This document shows, piece after piece, positions 9,486-16,249 of a stretch of DNA of 64,000 bases. The position numbers and the translations under genes were made by a program. The notes below the pieces were generated by a model. It saw only the letters and a list, made by a program, of their open reading frames with translations. It was not told where the DNA came from and searched no databases. The DNA is from Paenibacillus soyae (GTDB lineage Bacteria > Bacillota > Bacilli > Paenibacillales > Paenibacillaceae): positions 1 through 64,000 of the forward strand of contig NZ_JANIPJ010000004.1 in assembly GCF_024623455.1 (NCBI RefSeq), read 5' to 3'. Numbering within the stretch: position 1 is the stretch's first letter; every line of letters starts with the position of its first letter.

Positions 9486-9800
9486 TTATTGGCCTTCGTT
9501 CTCCGTGCGGGCGATCTCTTCGTAAATTTTCGTTACGCGATCCCATTCCTCGTCGTCTTCGATGCCGACCAGGAACGCTTCTTCGTCTTCTTCTTCTATG
9601 CGGAAGATTACGCCGTCTTGCTCCGGATCTTGACGATCCAGCAGGACTGCATATACGTTGTCTTCGGATTCGAAAGTATACACCATCACCATTTCGCGCT
9701 CTTCGCCTTCATCGTTCGTTACGATGAAGACATGCTCTTCATGCTCGTGATCATGTCCGCAGCCACAGTCTTCGCCGTGCTCATGCTTGTGCTCGCTCAT
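9486..9800 (-). CDS. DUF1292-family (YrzB-like) acidic protein with His-rich N-terminus
   Basis: A 104-residue, very acidic protein. The core (HVFIVTNDEGEEREMVMVYTFES, AVLLDRQDPEQDG, ESDEEWD-like DDEEWDRVTKIYEE) has the DUF1292/YrzB pattern found near yrrK/yrzL in Bacillales. The first 23 residues hold six histidines and two cysteines (HKHEHGEDCGCGHDHEHEEH), an unusual potential metal-binding tail. Function unknown. The ATG at 9800 follows GGGGTAACAATC. Confidence 0.82.
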   Translation of the reverse strand: MSEHKHEHGEDCGCGHDHEHEEHVFIVTNDEGEEREMVMVYTFESEDNVYAVLLDRQDPEQDGVIFRIEEEDEEAFLVGIEDDEEWDRVTKIYEEIARTENEGQ

Positions 9801-9872
9801 GATTGTTACCCCATTTCACTATATTGATCATACTTGCCCATCGTACCATGTATGCCCATAGGCGGTCAAACG

Positions 9873-9900
9873 AAAAGCTCCGCGTTTATGCGGAGCTTCA
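9873..9900 (-). terminator. Terminator of the copper-amine-oxidase-domain gene
   Basis: On the minus strand GAAGCTCCGC pairs with GCGGAGCTTTT around ATAAAC, ending in a U run. It lies 14 bases after the stop of the 9915-10502 gene. Confidence 0.8.
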
Positions 9901-9914
9901 GATTGTTAATCCCA

Positions 9915-10502
9915 TTAATCCTTCGGCACGCGCGAAGGAATTTGTTTTTCGGATACGACCGCCCATTCCTCCGAGCTCTCGACCTTCAAGTAGAATTTCA
10001 CGGTATAAATTCCCGTGGATTCGAATTTGTAATCAAACTCCTCGGAGACGAACCAGAAGATATCCTTATCCTTCATTTCGCTTGCCACGTTCTTGCTTTG
10101 AATCGTTTTTTCTTTCCCGTACGGGTCTACGATCGAAAATTTAACGGCGGCAATATCCGTCTGCAAATTGTCGATCTGCGAGAAAACCTTGATCTTGCCT
10201 TGGAAGCCTTTCTCGACGACGCCGAATGGACTATTCCCTTTATTATAGAGGAACATATGTACGTTCGGCTTGTAAACCGTCGCGCGCTTGTTGGCGTTAT
10301 CCCATTTCACGATCGCGTTCAAGGCGTTCGCCACTTCTCTAAGCGGCAAGTAGGTTTTGCCGTCGAGCATAAGTCCGCTTTCGTCCAACTCTCCGCCGTT
10401 AATTAAAACCCGCACCTTCTGAGCAGCGTCGTTTGCGAAAATAATGGTGCCCCCGCACAAGCTGAGCAGCACCAGCCAAACCGCTACCTTCCTGAACTTC
10501 AT
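9915..10502 (-). CDS. Secreted protein with copper amine oxidase N-terminal-like domain
   Basis: A 195-residue exported protein. Residues 1-24 (MKFRKVAVWLVLLSLCGGTIIFA) form a signal peptide. Next comes a short copper-amine-oxidase-N-like module: RVLINGGELDESGLMLDGKTYLPLREVANALNAIVKWDN, with the usual G.TYLPLR core, common in Paenibacillus surface proteins. The C-terminal half resembles an immunoglobulin-like sandwich (KFSIVDPYGKEKTI, GIYTVKFYLKVESS). I start at ATG 10502, after GGGGGTAAATGCAGCC. No catalytic residues are expected in this domain. Confidence 0.8.
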   Translation of the reverse strand: MKFRKVAVWLVLLSLCGGTIIFANDAAQKVRVLINGGELDESGLMLDGKTYLPLREVANALNAIVKWDNANKRATVYKPNVHMFLYNKGNSPFGVVEKGFQGKIKVFSQIDNLQTDIAAVKFSIVDPYGKEKTIQSKNVASEMKDKDIFWFVSEEFDYKFESTGIYTVKFYLKVESSEEWAVVSEKQIPSRVPKD

Positions 10503-10666
10503 GGCTGCATTTACCCCCATCCGCATATTCTGGATGTAAGGTTATACTCTGTCCGCCGCACAAAGTTGCGCGGCCTTGAATATATTTTCGAGCCTGAGAT
10601 CAAATGATTCCTCACTTGTCAAATGCTGTTGAAACCTGCGCTTGCCTGGGAAATGATTTCTCGTTA

Positions 10667-10879
10667 TTACCCGTACGTTTTGGTCAGTATGCAAGGCACG
10701 CCTTTGCCGACGGCTCCCGGCTGCTGCATACTGGCCAAGTAGCGCATTCCCCGCGCGCACGGCGTCTTGCACACCTTGCAGGTGTCCGAAAGCACCAGTT
10801 TATAATTCACTTGTCTCCGATCGCTCGCCAGCTGCTTTCCTTTCGCCGCTTTTCCTTTGGCTCCTTTGTTTTTGCTCAT
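10667..10879 (-). CDS. Small basic cysteine-rich protein
   Basis: A 70-residue protein with a Lys/Gly/Ala-rich head (MSKNKGAKGKAAKGK) followed by VLSDTCKVCKTPCARGMRYLASM and a fourth cysteine in GVPCILTKTYG. The CxxCxxxC cluster could bind zinc. The ATG at 10879 has a strong AAGGAG upstream. No family recognised. It diverges from the MBL-fold gene. Confidence 0.65.
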   Translation of the reverse strand: MSKNKGAKGKAAKGKQLASDRRQVNYKLVLSDTCKVCKTPCARGMRYLASMQQPGAVGKGVPCILTKTYG

Positions 10880-10957
10880 GCCCGCCCACTCCTTCGTCGC
10901 TCATCCTCTACCTGCTACACATTGTATGCCGGAATGGGCGAGTGTGCTTCTGTCGCA

Positions 10958-10987
10958 TTGGCTTACGCGAACAAAATTTGATAAAGT
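10958..10987 (+). promoter_or_regulatory. Probable promoter of the MBL-fold hydrolase gene
   Basis: -35 TTGGCT (10958-10963), 18-bp spacer, -10 TAAAGT (10982-10987), 42 bases upstream of the ATG at 11029. Confidence 0.4.
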
Positions 10988-11028
10988 GATGTCAGACGAA
11001 ACAAATGGGAAAGGAGTGGAGACGCACC

Positions 11029-11754
11029 ATGCAAATAACGATGCTGGGTACCGGCAGCGCCTTCGCCAAACGGTATAACAACAATAACGCGCTGATCGAG
11101 GCAAACGGCTATCGCCTACTTGTGGATTGCGGCATCACGCTGCCGAAAGCGCTGCATGACGCAGGCATGGACTTCCCGCAGCTTGACGCCGTCCTTATTA
11201 GCCATATTCATGGGGATCACGTAGGAGGTCTCGAAGAGTACGCCTTCCAAATGATGTTTAAGCATCAGCGCAAGCCCGTGCTCTATATTGCCGACGTGTT
11301 GGTCGAGCCCCTCTGGCAGCATACGCTTCGAGGCGGTCTGACGCAAGGCGAGTTGAACGACATATCCGACTTCTTCGATGTGAGGCCTCTTCAAGCCGGT
11401 GTTGCTTATGAGCTCGCCGAAGGATTGGCCGTCGAGCTTATGCAAACGGAGCATATCGAAGGCAAAGCGAGCTTCTCGTTCCTATTTAACAAGCGTTTTT
11501 TCTATTCCGCCGATATGCGGTTCGACGGCAAGCTGCTGCAGGACCTTGTGGAGAGCGGCGTCGAGACGATCTATCACGACTGCCAGCTGGAGGCGCCAGG
11601 AGTGGTGCATGCGAGCTTGGAGGAGCTGCTGACGCTGCCGGAGCCGGTGCAGGAGAAAACGTGGCTCATGCATTACGGGGACGCCATGGAGCAGTACGAA
11701 GGCAAGACGGGCCGCATGCGGATTGTCCGTCAGCAAACGGCATACCAAGTTTAA
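11029..11754 (+). CDS. MBL-fold metallohydrolase (RNase Z-like)
   Basis: A 241-residue metallo-beta-lactamase-fold hydrolase. It opens with MLGTGSAFAKRYNNNNALIE, has the metal-binding HxHxDH motif as SHIHGDHVGGLEEYAF, and Asp/His ligands later in HDCQLE and MHYGD. The GTGSA opening and the GGLEEYAFQ loop are typical of RNase Z-like proteins, but the tRNA-binding exosite arm is not obvious, so tRNA 3' processing is not asserted. ATG 11029 is chosen because AAAGGAGTGG lies upstream. Confidence 0.85.
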   Translation: MQITMLGTGSAFAKRYNNNNALIEANGYRLLVDCGITLPKALHDAGMDFPQLDAVLISHIHGDHVGGLEEYAFQMMFKHQRKPVLYIADVLVEPLWQHTLRGGLTQGELNDISDFFDVRPLQAGVAYELAEGLAVELMQTEHIEGKASFSFLFNKRFFYSADMRFDGKLLQDLVESGVETIYHDCQLEAPGVVHASLEELLTLPEPVQEKTWLMHYGDAMEQYEGKTGRMRIVRQQTAYQV

Positions 11755-11771
11755 GTTTGTGTGCAATCGTC

Positions 11772-11820
11772 AAAAAGCCGACATCTTAGGCCCCTGAAGG
11801 GCCTGATGTCGGCTTTTTGT
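11772..11820. terminator. Bidirectional terminator
   Basis: AAAAAGCCGACATC (11772-11785) pairs with GATGTCGGCTTTTT, with an inner GGCCC/GGGCC helix. It separates the convergent MBL and DUF3892 genes. Confidence 0.9.
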
Positions 11821-11832
11821 TTATTTAATGTC

Positions 11833-12093
11833 CTAAAACAACGGCAAGTTGTCTAAATTGTTGGTCGGGTCGCCGTCCGCGTCGCCGCGAATGTACATTT
11901 CGCCGTCGCGGCCTTTGAACGCGTTCACGCCCGCGATTTGACCAGCCTGCACAGCCTGCAGGGCCGATTGGTAATCCAGCTCGCGGCCTGAGGAGGTTTT
12001 GCACGCCGTAATGTCTCCATCGCCGTTTTTCTGAACCGCTACGATTCGCTCGCGTTGATCCGCAATTTGGTTATCGTTCGTAAAAGATTCCAT
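11833..12093 (-). CDS. DUF3892-family protein
   Basis: An 86-residue protein with the DUF3892 pattern: RIVAVQKNGDGDITACKTSSG, LDYQSALQAVQAGQIAGVNAFKGRDGE and IRGDADGD. The family is common in Bacillales; function unknown. The ATG at 12093 follows AAAGGAGGAACAGGC. Confidence 0.85.
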   Translation of the reverse strand: MESFTNDNQIADQRERIVAVQKNGDGDITACKTSSGRELDYQSALQAVQAGQIAGVNAFKGRDGEMYIRGDADGDPTNNLDNLPLF

Positions 12094-12152
12094 GCCTGTT
12101 CCTCCTTTTCTCTAGCCATACGGAGGTTAGCATGCCCGGAAACCCTTCCTCC

Positions 12153-12302
12153 TTATTCCTTCACCTTCCGCAGCCAGACGAACTCTTCGTCGTAAGACCA
12201 GGTGTCATGTGTAACGAGATGTGCGAGACCCGTAACGCAAACGCCGATAAGGCCGAACAAACCAACGACCCAAATTGCCAGGAATGCATACAGCGCAGCC
12301 AT
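12153..12302 (-). CDS. Small single-pass membrane protein
   Basis: A 49-residue reading frame starting MAALYAFLAIWVVGLFGLIG. One hydrophobic helix at about 3-31 precedes a charged tail ending VWLRKVKE. GGGAGG at 12311-12316 sits 8 bases before the ATG at 12302; the upstream ATG at 12308 would be too close to that site. No family recognised. Confidence 0.6.
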   Translation of the reverse strand: MAALYAFLAIWVVGLFGLIGVCVTGLAHLVTHDTWSYDEEFVWLRKVKE

Positions 12303-12457
12303 CCTCATCGCCTCCCTAAGCCCTTTTTAACCTTCTATGCGCACAGGCGGGAAAATAGTCTAACGACTTCCGCGAATACGGAATGCGCCGAGCAACAAAC
12401 ACTACATAACGGTGATTTCATTATCCCGACCGAATCGATAAGAATGGAGTGGACAAC

Positions 12458-12646
12458 ATGACGAATTTGAACAGCCAATATGATTGCGCGAACGCGTCCT
12501 CCGATTTGCCCGAGCTGATCAGCCAGCTGCAACAGCTCGAAAGCGGCACCCATGAGCAGAACCAGCAATGGCAAGACCAAGTGAACCATCTGCGGAATCA
12601 AATCCAATTCATCCGGAACAAATGCGACATTACGAAGGAATCCTGA
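12458..12646 (+). CDS. Small hydrophilic, probably coiled-coil protein
   Basis: A 62-residue, Gln/Asn-rich protein with a helical core (LISQLQQLESGTHEQNQQWQDQVNHLRNQIQFI). No family recognised. ATG 12458 is chosen over GTG 12449 because GGAG lies 8 bases before it. A hairpin at 12651-12702 ends the gene. Confidence 0.6.
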   Translation: MTNLNSQYDCANASSDLPELISQLQQLESGTHEQNQQWQDQVNHLRNQIQFIRNKCDITKES

Positions 12647-12650
12647 TTGG

Positions 12651-12702
12651 AATAAAAAGAGGCGCGCTAAGAAGATTTCCTCTTCTTGCGCGCCCCTCTA
12701 TA
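12651..12702. terminator. Bidirectional terminator, overlapping the end of the 12667-12876 gene
   Basis: GAGGCGCGCTAAGAAGA pairs with TCTTCTTGCGCGCCCCTC around TTTCC. On the minus strand it is followed by TTTTTATT. The stop codon of the minus-strand gene lies inside the stem. Confidence 0.75.
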
Positions 12703-12876
12703 TGCGCTCGTATTTGCTTGCGCTTCCGCATCCGCCGCATCATCTTCCCTCTTCGCTTGGATGACCGCCCACAATGCGAGAATATCGCCGATTACAACGA
12801 CAACGCCCGCAATAATGGCCAAATCATCAGCAGATAACCCACCATTGCCGCCCTTTCCGGATTTGGATTTGGACAT
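12667..12876 (-). CDS. Small single-pass membrane protein
   Basis: A 69-residue protein: a Gly/Ser/Lys head (MSKSKSGKGGNGGLSADD), one strongly hydrophobic helix (LAIIAGVVVVIGDILALWAVI, about 19-40) and a basic tail ending RGARKKRKSS. It resembles small spore or envelope proteins of Paenibacillus, but no family is assigned. Upstream GGGCGGGAG can serve as ribosome binding site. Confidence 0.6.
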   Translation of the reverse strand: MSKSKSGKGGNGGLSADDLAIIAGVVVVIGDILALWAVIQAKREDDAADAEAQANTSAYRGARKKRKSS

Positions 12877-13033
12877 CGCCGACTCCCGCCCATCGTCCTA
12901 TGATGATAGTAGTCTATTCATGTAGGCAAGAATGGAGTGGGCATTTCCTTAATTGGGCGTGTAAGGATGAACCGGGTAGCCTCCCTGGTGCGGATTCGGA
13001 CCAGCCGCTTAAAATTAATGGAGCTAATTTTCG

Positions 13034-13495
13034 TTAATGTTGTTCGAGCAGGCCGTCGGCCAGCTTCTTAACATAATCAGAATTTGTTCCGCCTGAGACT
13101 GCCTCGAAATACAGCAAAAGCACATTATTGATTTCATATGAAGCTGGCGGCTGGCTGCTCAGGATAGCCGACTGCCGCATAATCGTTTTCTGCCCTTGAA
13201 CTCGCTCCTCTTCGGATGGGAACGTATAGACGTACAGCTCGCTTCCGTCGTCGAGACGGTAAGCCTGTTGGTAATCTGGACCAACTGATAACTTAAACGG
13301 TTCGCGCATCTCGTTTTCCGTCATTTGCATTTTGGATCTCTTGAGCTTCTCCTCGACCCATGCCCGATCCGGCAGACGGAGACCCTGCATGTACTTATCG
13401 TGAGAATCGCTTCCTCTGATCCAGAGCGCCAAAACAACCATTAATAATAGCATTAAGAAGGTTAATATCATAAAATAAGTCTTCCGGATGCCCAC
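13034..13495 (-). CDS. Membrane-anchored uncharacterised protein
   Basis: A 153-residue protein with one N-terminal TM helix (YFMILTFLMLLLMVVLALWI, about 7-26) and an extracytoplasmic domain, probably about 120 residues (YQQAYRLDDGSELYVYTFPSEEE). No family recognised. It starts with GTG at 13495 directly after the TAA of the upstream gene, and its GGAGG ribosome binding site (13507-13511) lies inside that gene, so the two are translationally coupled. Confidence 0.65.
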   Translation of the reverse strand: MGIRKTYFMILTFLMLLLMVVLALWIRGSDSHDKYMQGLRLPDRAWVEEKLKRSKMQMTENEMREPFKLSVGPDYQQAYRLDDGSELYVYTFPSEEERVQGQKTIMRQSAILSSQPPASYEINNVLLLYFEAVSGGTNSDYVKKLADGLLEQH

Positions 13496-14131
13496 TTAAG
13501 CTAACCTCCATTCGATGAGCAGCGAACGCCACTCTTCGGACGTACGGTCGATAAAATCGCGCACGAGCTCTTCCGTGAAATAATCTGGCGCGATTCGGGG
13601 TTCGTTCGCGGACTCGCGCAGCCACTCGAGCTTCATTTCCCGATACCTTAGGACCTCATCCTTCTTGACGAGGGATGGCGCGAATCCGGCCTTCCCTAGT
13701 ACCAAGCGATCGAAAACGCTGCTTGACCATAGACCAGACCGCAAAAGAATAAATTCAAGCTGGCTCACTTCTTTATGATAAGCTTCCCGCTCCGCATCCC
13801 GAGTACCATGAAAGCCTGCTTCGAAATCGGAATATAAGTCCAGCGTCCATCGAATATCCGTGTAAATATGTAGGAAATATCCATGAATATATTGACGCTC
13901 CTCGCATCCCGAAGCTTGATCCAGACAGGTTGAAAGCTCGGACCGCAGAAGCTCGCAGGTTGGAAAATCGCCGCCCTCCGTCATGAGATGGGTTATCCGT
14001 TTATCCGCCCTCGTCGCATGCTCTCTTGCGTGAATGGCGTCGGGAGCGATGCTGCCGAGCAGTAAAGACGGCGAAGCGTTTCCTCCCGAAGCTTGCTCCG
14101 CAATTGCAAAATGTACCATAGGCCATGGCAT
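13496..14131 (-). CDS. Zinc-dependent phospholipase C-like hydrolase family protein
   Basis: A 211-residue cytosolic protein. The opening MPWPMVHFAIAEQ, LLGSIAPDAIHAREHATRADKRITHL and YIHGYFLHIYTDIRW place several His and Asp residues as in the zinc-dependent phospholipase C/S1-P1-like all-helical fold (His8, Asp and His in APDAIH, His in THL, HGYFLHIYTD). Substrate unknown. ATG 14131 is preceded by GGAGGGGA. It is coupled to the membrane protein that follows. Confidence 0.65.
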   Translation of the reverse strand: MPWPMVHFAIAEQASGGNASPSLLLGSIAPDAIHAREHATRADKRITHLMTEGGDFPTCELLRSELSTCLDQASGCEERQYIHGYFLHIYTDIRWTLDLYSDFEAGFHGTRDAEREAYHKEVSQLEFILLRSGLWSSSVFDRLVLGKAGFAPSLVKKDEVLRYREMKLEWLRESANEPRIAPDYFTEELVRDFIDRTSEEWRSLLIEWRLA

Positions 14132-14316
14132 CGTTCGTCCCCTCCACAAATGTTCTCCATTGTTCAAACGATCCGGGGCCCAAAATAGTTACAGCCTACG
14201 CCTTAAAAAATGGCTTTTATTTCCTGTTGAAAAACGCACCTATGCGATTAATAATGGATTCTGGATGTTCTTTCCTGCTGTAGCATTGAGCAGAACAAAG
14301 GAGAATGGAATACGTA

Positions 14317-14598
14317 ATGAGCAATATTATTGAATTCAAAGCTAGGGCTGCTTCAAATCCGCCCGCAGCCGACCAGGCAGCCGATAAAGGCGCATTATGG
14401 GAGAAGGGATTCGCGCTTTACGCCACCTCGCTCGGCTTGCTGCAGATCGCCAAGGAATCAAGCGTTGTCCGGATGGGCGAGGGTCCCTATAAGGGACTTA
14501 ATAAAGGCATTCAAATGATGGCCGAAGCTGACTATGAACGGATGAAACAGGTCGTTGTCGATCCTGAACGAATCGAACGGGCTTTGCGGCAAACTTAA
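14317..14598 (+). CDS. Uncharacterised 93-residue protein
   Basis: A soluble protein starting MSNIIEFKARAASNPP with a helical middle (KGFALYATSLGLLQIAKESS) and EADYERMKQVVVDPERIERALRQ at the end. No family recognised. AAAGGAG at 14297-14303 fits ATG 14317 better than ATG 14305, which is too close. A terminator follows 12 bases downstream. Confidence 0.65.
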   Translation: MSNIIEFKARAASNPPAADQAADKGALWEKGFALYATSLGLLQIAKESSVVRMGEGPYKGLNKGIQMMAEADYERMKQVVVDPERIERALRQT

Positions 14599-14608
14599 TA
14601 TCGACCAA

Positions 14609-14644
14609 AAGGAAAAACCCTTACGATTGTAAGGGTTTTTCCGG
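14609..14644. terminator. Bidirectional terminator
   Basis: GGAAAAACCCTTAC (14611-14624) pairs perfectly with GTAAGGGTTTTTCC (14629-14642). It separates the convergent 93-residue gene and the spore-protein gene. Confidence 0.92.
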
Positions 14645-14665
14645 TCTTGCTGCTTCGTTTGCGTC

Positions 14666-14881
14666 TTAGAAACGTTGGCCGCCGATTTGTTGCTCAGCGA
14701 TTTGAACCAGCTTCTTCGTGATGTAGCCACCAAGCGAACCAGCGTCGCGAGTGGACAGGTTGCCGTTGTAGCCGTCTTGTTGGTAAGCAACGCCCAGTGT
14801 GGAAGCCGCCTCCATTTTGATTTGGTTGATCGCTTGTTTCGCTTGCGGTACTACCAGTGTGTTTGAATTTTGTCTGCTCAT
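14666..14881 (-). CDS. Alpha/beta-type small acid-soluble spore protein
   Basis: A 71-residue DNA-binding spore protein that saturates and protects spore DNA and is degraded by Gpr at germination. Diagnostic segments are LVVPQAKQAINQIKMEAASTLGV, with a Gpr-type cleavage region around KMEAAS, and GSLGGYITKKLVQIAEQQI. ATG 14881 follows AAGGAGTGACTAAC. A sigma-G promoter is expected from the family but I could not place one with confidence. Confidence 0.95.
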   Translation of the reverse strand: MSRQNSNTLVVPQAKQAINQIKMEAASTLGVAYQQDGYNGNLSTRDAGSLGGYITKKLVQIAEQQIGGQRF

Positions 14882-15086
14882 GTTAGTCACTCCTTAGTTG
14901 GATGTGATATTATTTTGTCGCGAAACTCGAGAACTATACACCTGAACATGGGTAATTTCAAAAAAATTTTTTGCTACCCGAAAAAACCTTGAATTTACTA
15001 GCAACGCCCTGACTCCGAGTATGTGAGAACAAGGAATGAAGCAAAATAAACCGTCTTGCAAAAAACCATCCAGAGGAGTGTTTCAT

Positions 15087-15251
15087 GTGCGTGAAGGTTT
15101 GATTCCGACCGTTCTAGGCGCCGTGGTGACCGCATCGGGCGCAACCATGCTGAAGAGCAAGTACAAGCTTGTAGGAACCGGCGTTCTTGGATTCGGCCTA
15201 GCCCATGTCGTGCTTGGCGCGATCGATCTCGTGGAACATCGCAAGGAATAG
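15087..15251 (+). CDS. Small membrane protein with two hydrophobic segments
   Basis: A 54-residue protein, MREGLIPTVLGAVVTASG onward, with hydrophobic stretches at about 5-17 and 31-48 (GTGVLGFGLAHVVLGAIDLV). No function known. I place the start at GTG 15087 because GAGGAGTG lies 6-13 bases upstream; the in-frame ATG 15036 has no proper ribosome binding site. A terminator follows. Confidence 0.65.
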   Translation: MREGLIPTVLGAVVTASGATMLKSKYKLVGTGVLGFGLAHVVLGAIDLVEHRKE

Positions 15252-15263
15252 GATTAGCAGGAC

Positions 15264-15292
15264 GGGAGGCCGGCATGGCCTCCTTTTTTCTT
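15264..15292 (+). terminator. Terminator of the 54-residue gene
   Basis: GGAGGCC (15265-15271) pairs with GGCCTCC (15277-15283), followed by six T. Confidence 0.85.
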
Positions 15293-15349
15293 TCCTTTTA
15301 TTACATCGCAAGCGCGCGCGGCCGATAGTAATAACAGGAGGTGAGACGA

Positions 15350-15526
15350 ATGGATATCGCAGCTATGTCGACGATGCTTAGCCAAGCTTCCTTGTCGCAG
15401 GCCGTGGGAATTAAAGTCCTTAATATGGCGAAAGGACAAGCTGAGCAGCAAAGCCAGCAGCTTGTGCAGATGATGAATGCCAGCCTGGATCCCAACCTCG
15501 GCAAGAACCTCGATCTTCGCGTCTAG
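15350..15526 (+). CDS. YjfB-family putative motility protein
   Basis: A 58-residue protein with the YjfB family pattern: MDIAAMSTMLSQASLSQAVGIKVLNMAKGQAEQQSQQLVQMM. In Bacillus yjfB belongs to the sigma-D motility regulon; its mechanism is unknown. ATG 15350 is preceded by ACAGGAGGTGAGACGA, an unusually strong ribosome binding site. Confidence 0.88.
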   Translation: MDIAAMSTMLSQASLSQAVGIKVLNMAKGQAEQQSQQLVQMMNASLDPNLGKNLDLRV

Positions 15527-15532
15527 CCCTAT

Positions 15533-15560
15533 GCCCGCCGCTTCGGCGGGTTTTTCTTTT
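15533..15560 (+). terminator. Terminator of the yjfB-like gene
   Basis: CCCGCCG (15534-15540) pairs with CGGCGGG (15544-15550) around CTT, then TTTTTC. Confidence 0.9.
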
Positions 15561-15568
15561 AACTCCAC

Positions 15569-15609
15569 AAAAAAAAAAGGAAATCCGCTTTCAAGAGCGG
15601 ATTTCCCTC
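15569..15609 (-). terminator. Terminator of the VWA/toxin/immunity operon
   Basis: GGAAATCCGCT pairs with AGCGGATTTCC around TTCAAG. On the minus strand it is followed by a run of eight U. It lies about 40 bases after the stop of the 15650-16240 gene. Confidence 0.9.
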
Positions 15610-15649
15610 GTCTCTGATTACCCTTGCGAGCTGGTGATGGTGCGATACT

Positions 15650-16240
15650 TCAAAGATGGATGAGTCTTTCATAGGTTTTGAACAGCTCGTCTCCCCCATG
15701 CGCCTCGTCTTCCAATGCTTTGATCATTAGGCCATGTACATTATCCCGCGGATTCATGCTGTAGTCATGAGGGAAGCCGACAATAATCGGCTGGTTGCGG
15801 TCCGCGAATCGTTCAGCGATAGAATATCCCCAGCTTAACGCCTCATGATTGCGTACGAACACTTCCCCCAAGTACATGGCAATATCCATCCCGATCGCCA
15901 AAGAACCCGTGCTTAACTCATATTGATAAACTTTTCTGCTGAGCATCTTTCTTTTGATGAAACCGTTCGCCTTCTCGTACTCGGCATCAAAAACTTCCTT
16001 CGGCTTCGGGCTCCATTCGATTTGCTTCAGAAACCATTCCCACAATGCCTTTAAGGAAGCCGGCGAGAAATCCAACTGATCCCGATCCCCTCCTCCGGTC
16101 ATTTGAAAGGCAAGCGATAACAGCTTCATTCGCGATGGAATTTGCTCCACATACCAATCAAAGAACCGTTTGGCTTCTTCTTTGCTCATTTCCGCAAAAG
16201 GGCGATGCTCGAACGGCGGTTCCATTAACGTGTACTTCAT
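15650..16240 (-). CDS. Probable immunity protein for the adjacent nuclease toxin
   Basis: A 196-residue soluble acidic protein. Its pattern (FEHRPFAEMSKEEAKRFFDWY, LDFSPASLKALWEWFLKQIE, GMDIAMYLGEVFVRNHEALSWGY) resembles proteins I associate with the position next to toxin genes in Bacillota; I cannot name the family. It starts 9 bases after the toxin stop codon (TGA, then GGTGAGCAG, then ATG), with the ribosome binding site overlapping that stop, which is the classic toxin-immunity layout. Role inferred from position: it would bind and block the C-terminal nuclease domain in the cytoplasm. Confidence 0.6.
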   Translation of the reverse strand: MKYTLMEPPFEHRPFAEMSKEEAKRFFDWYVEQIPSRMKLLSLAFQMTGGGDRDQLDFSPASLKALWEWFLKQIEWSPKPKEVFDAEYEKANGFIKRKMLSRKVYQYELSTGSLAIGMDIAMYLGEVFVRNHEALSWGYSIAERFADRNQPIIVGFPHDYSMNPRDNVHGLMIKALEDEAHGGDELFKTYERLIHL

Positions 16241-16249
16241 CTGCTCACC

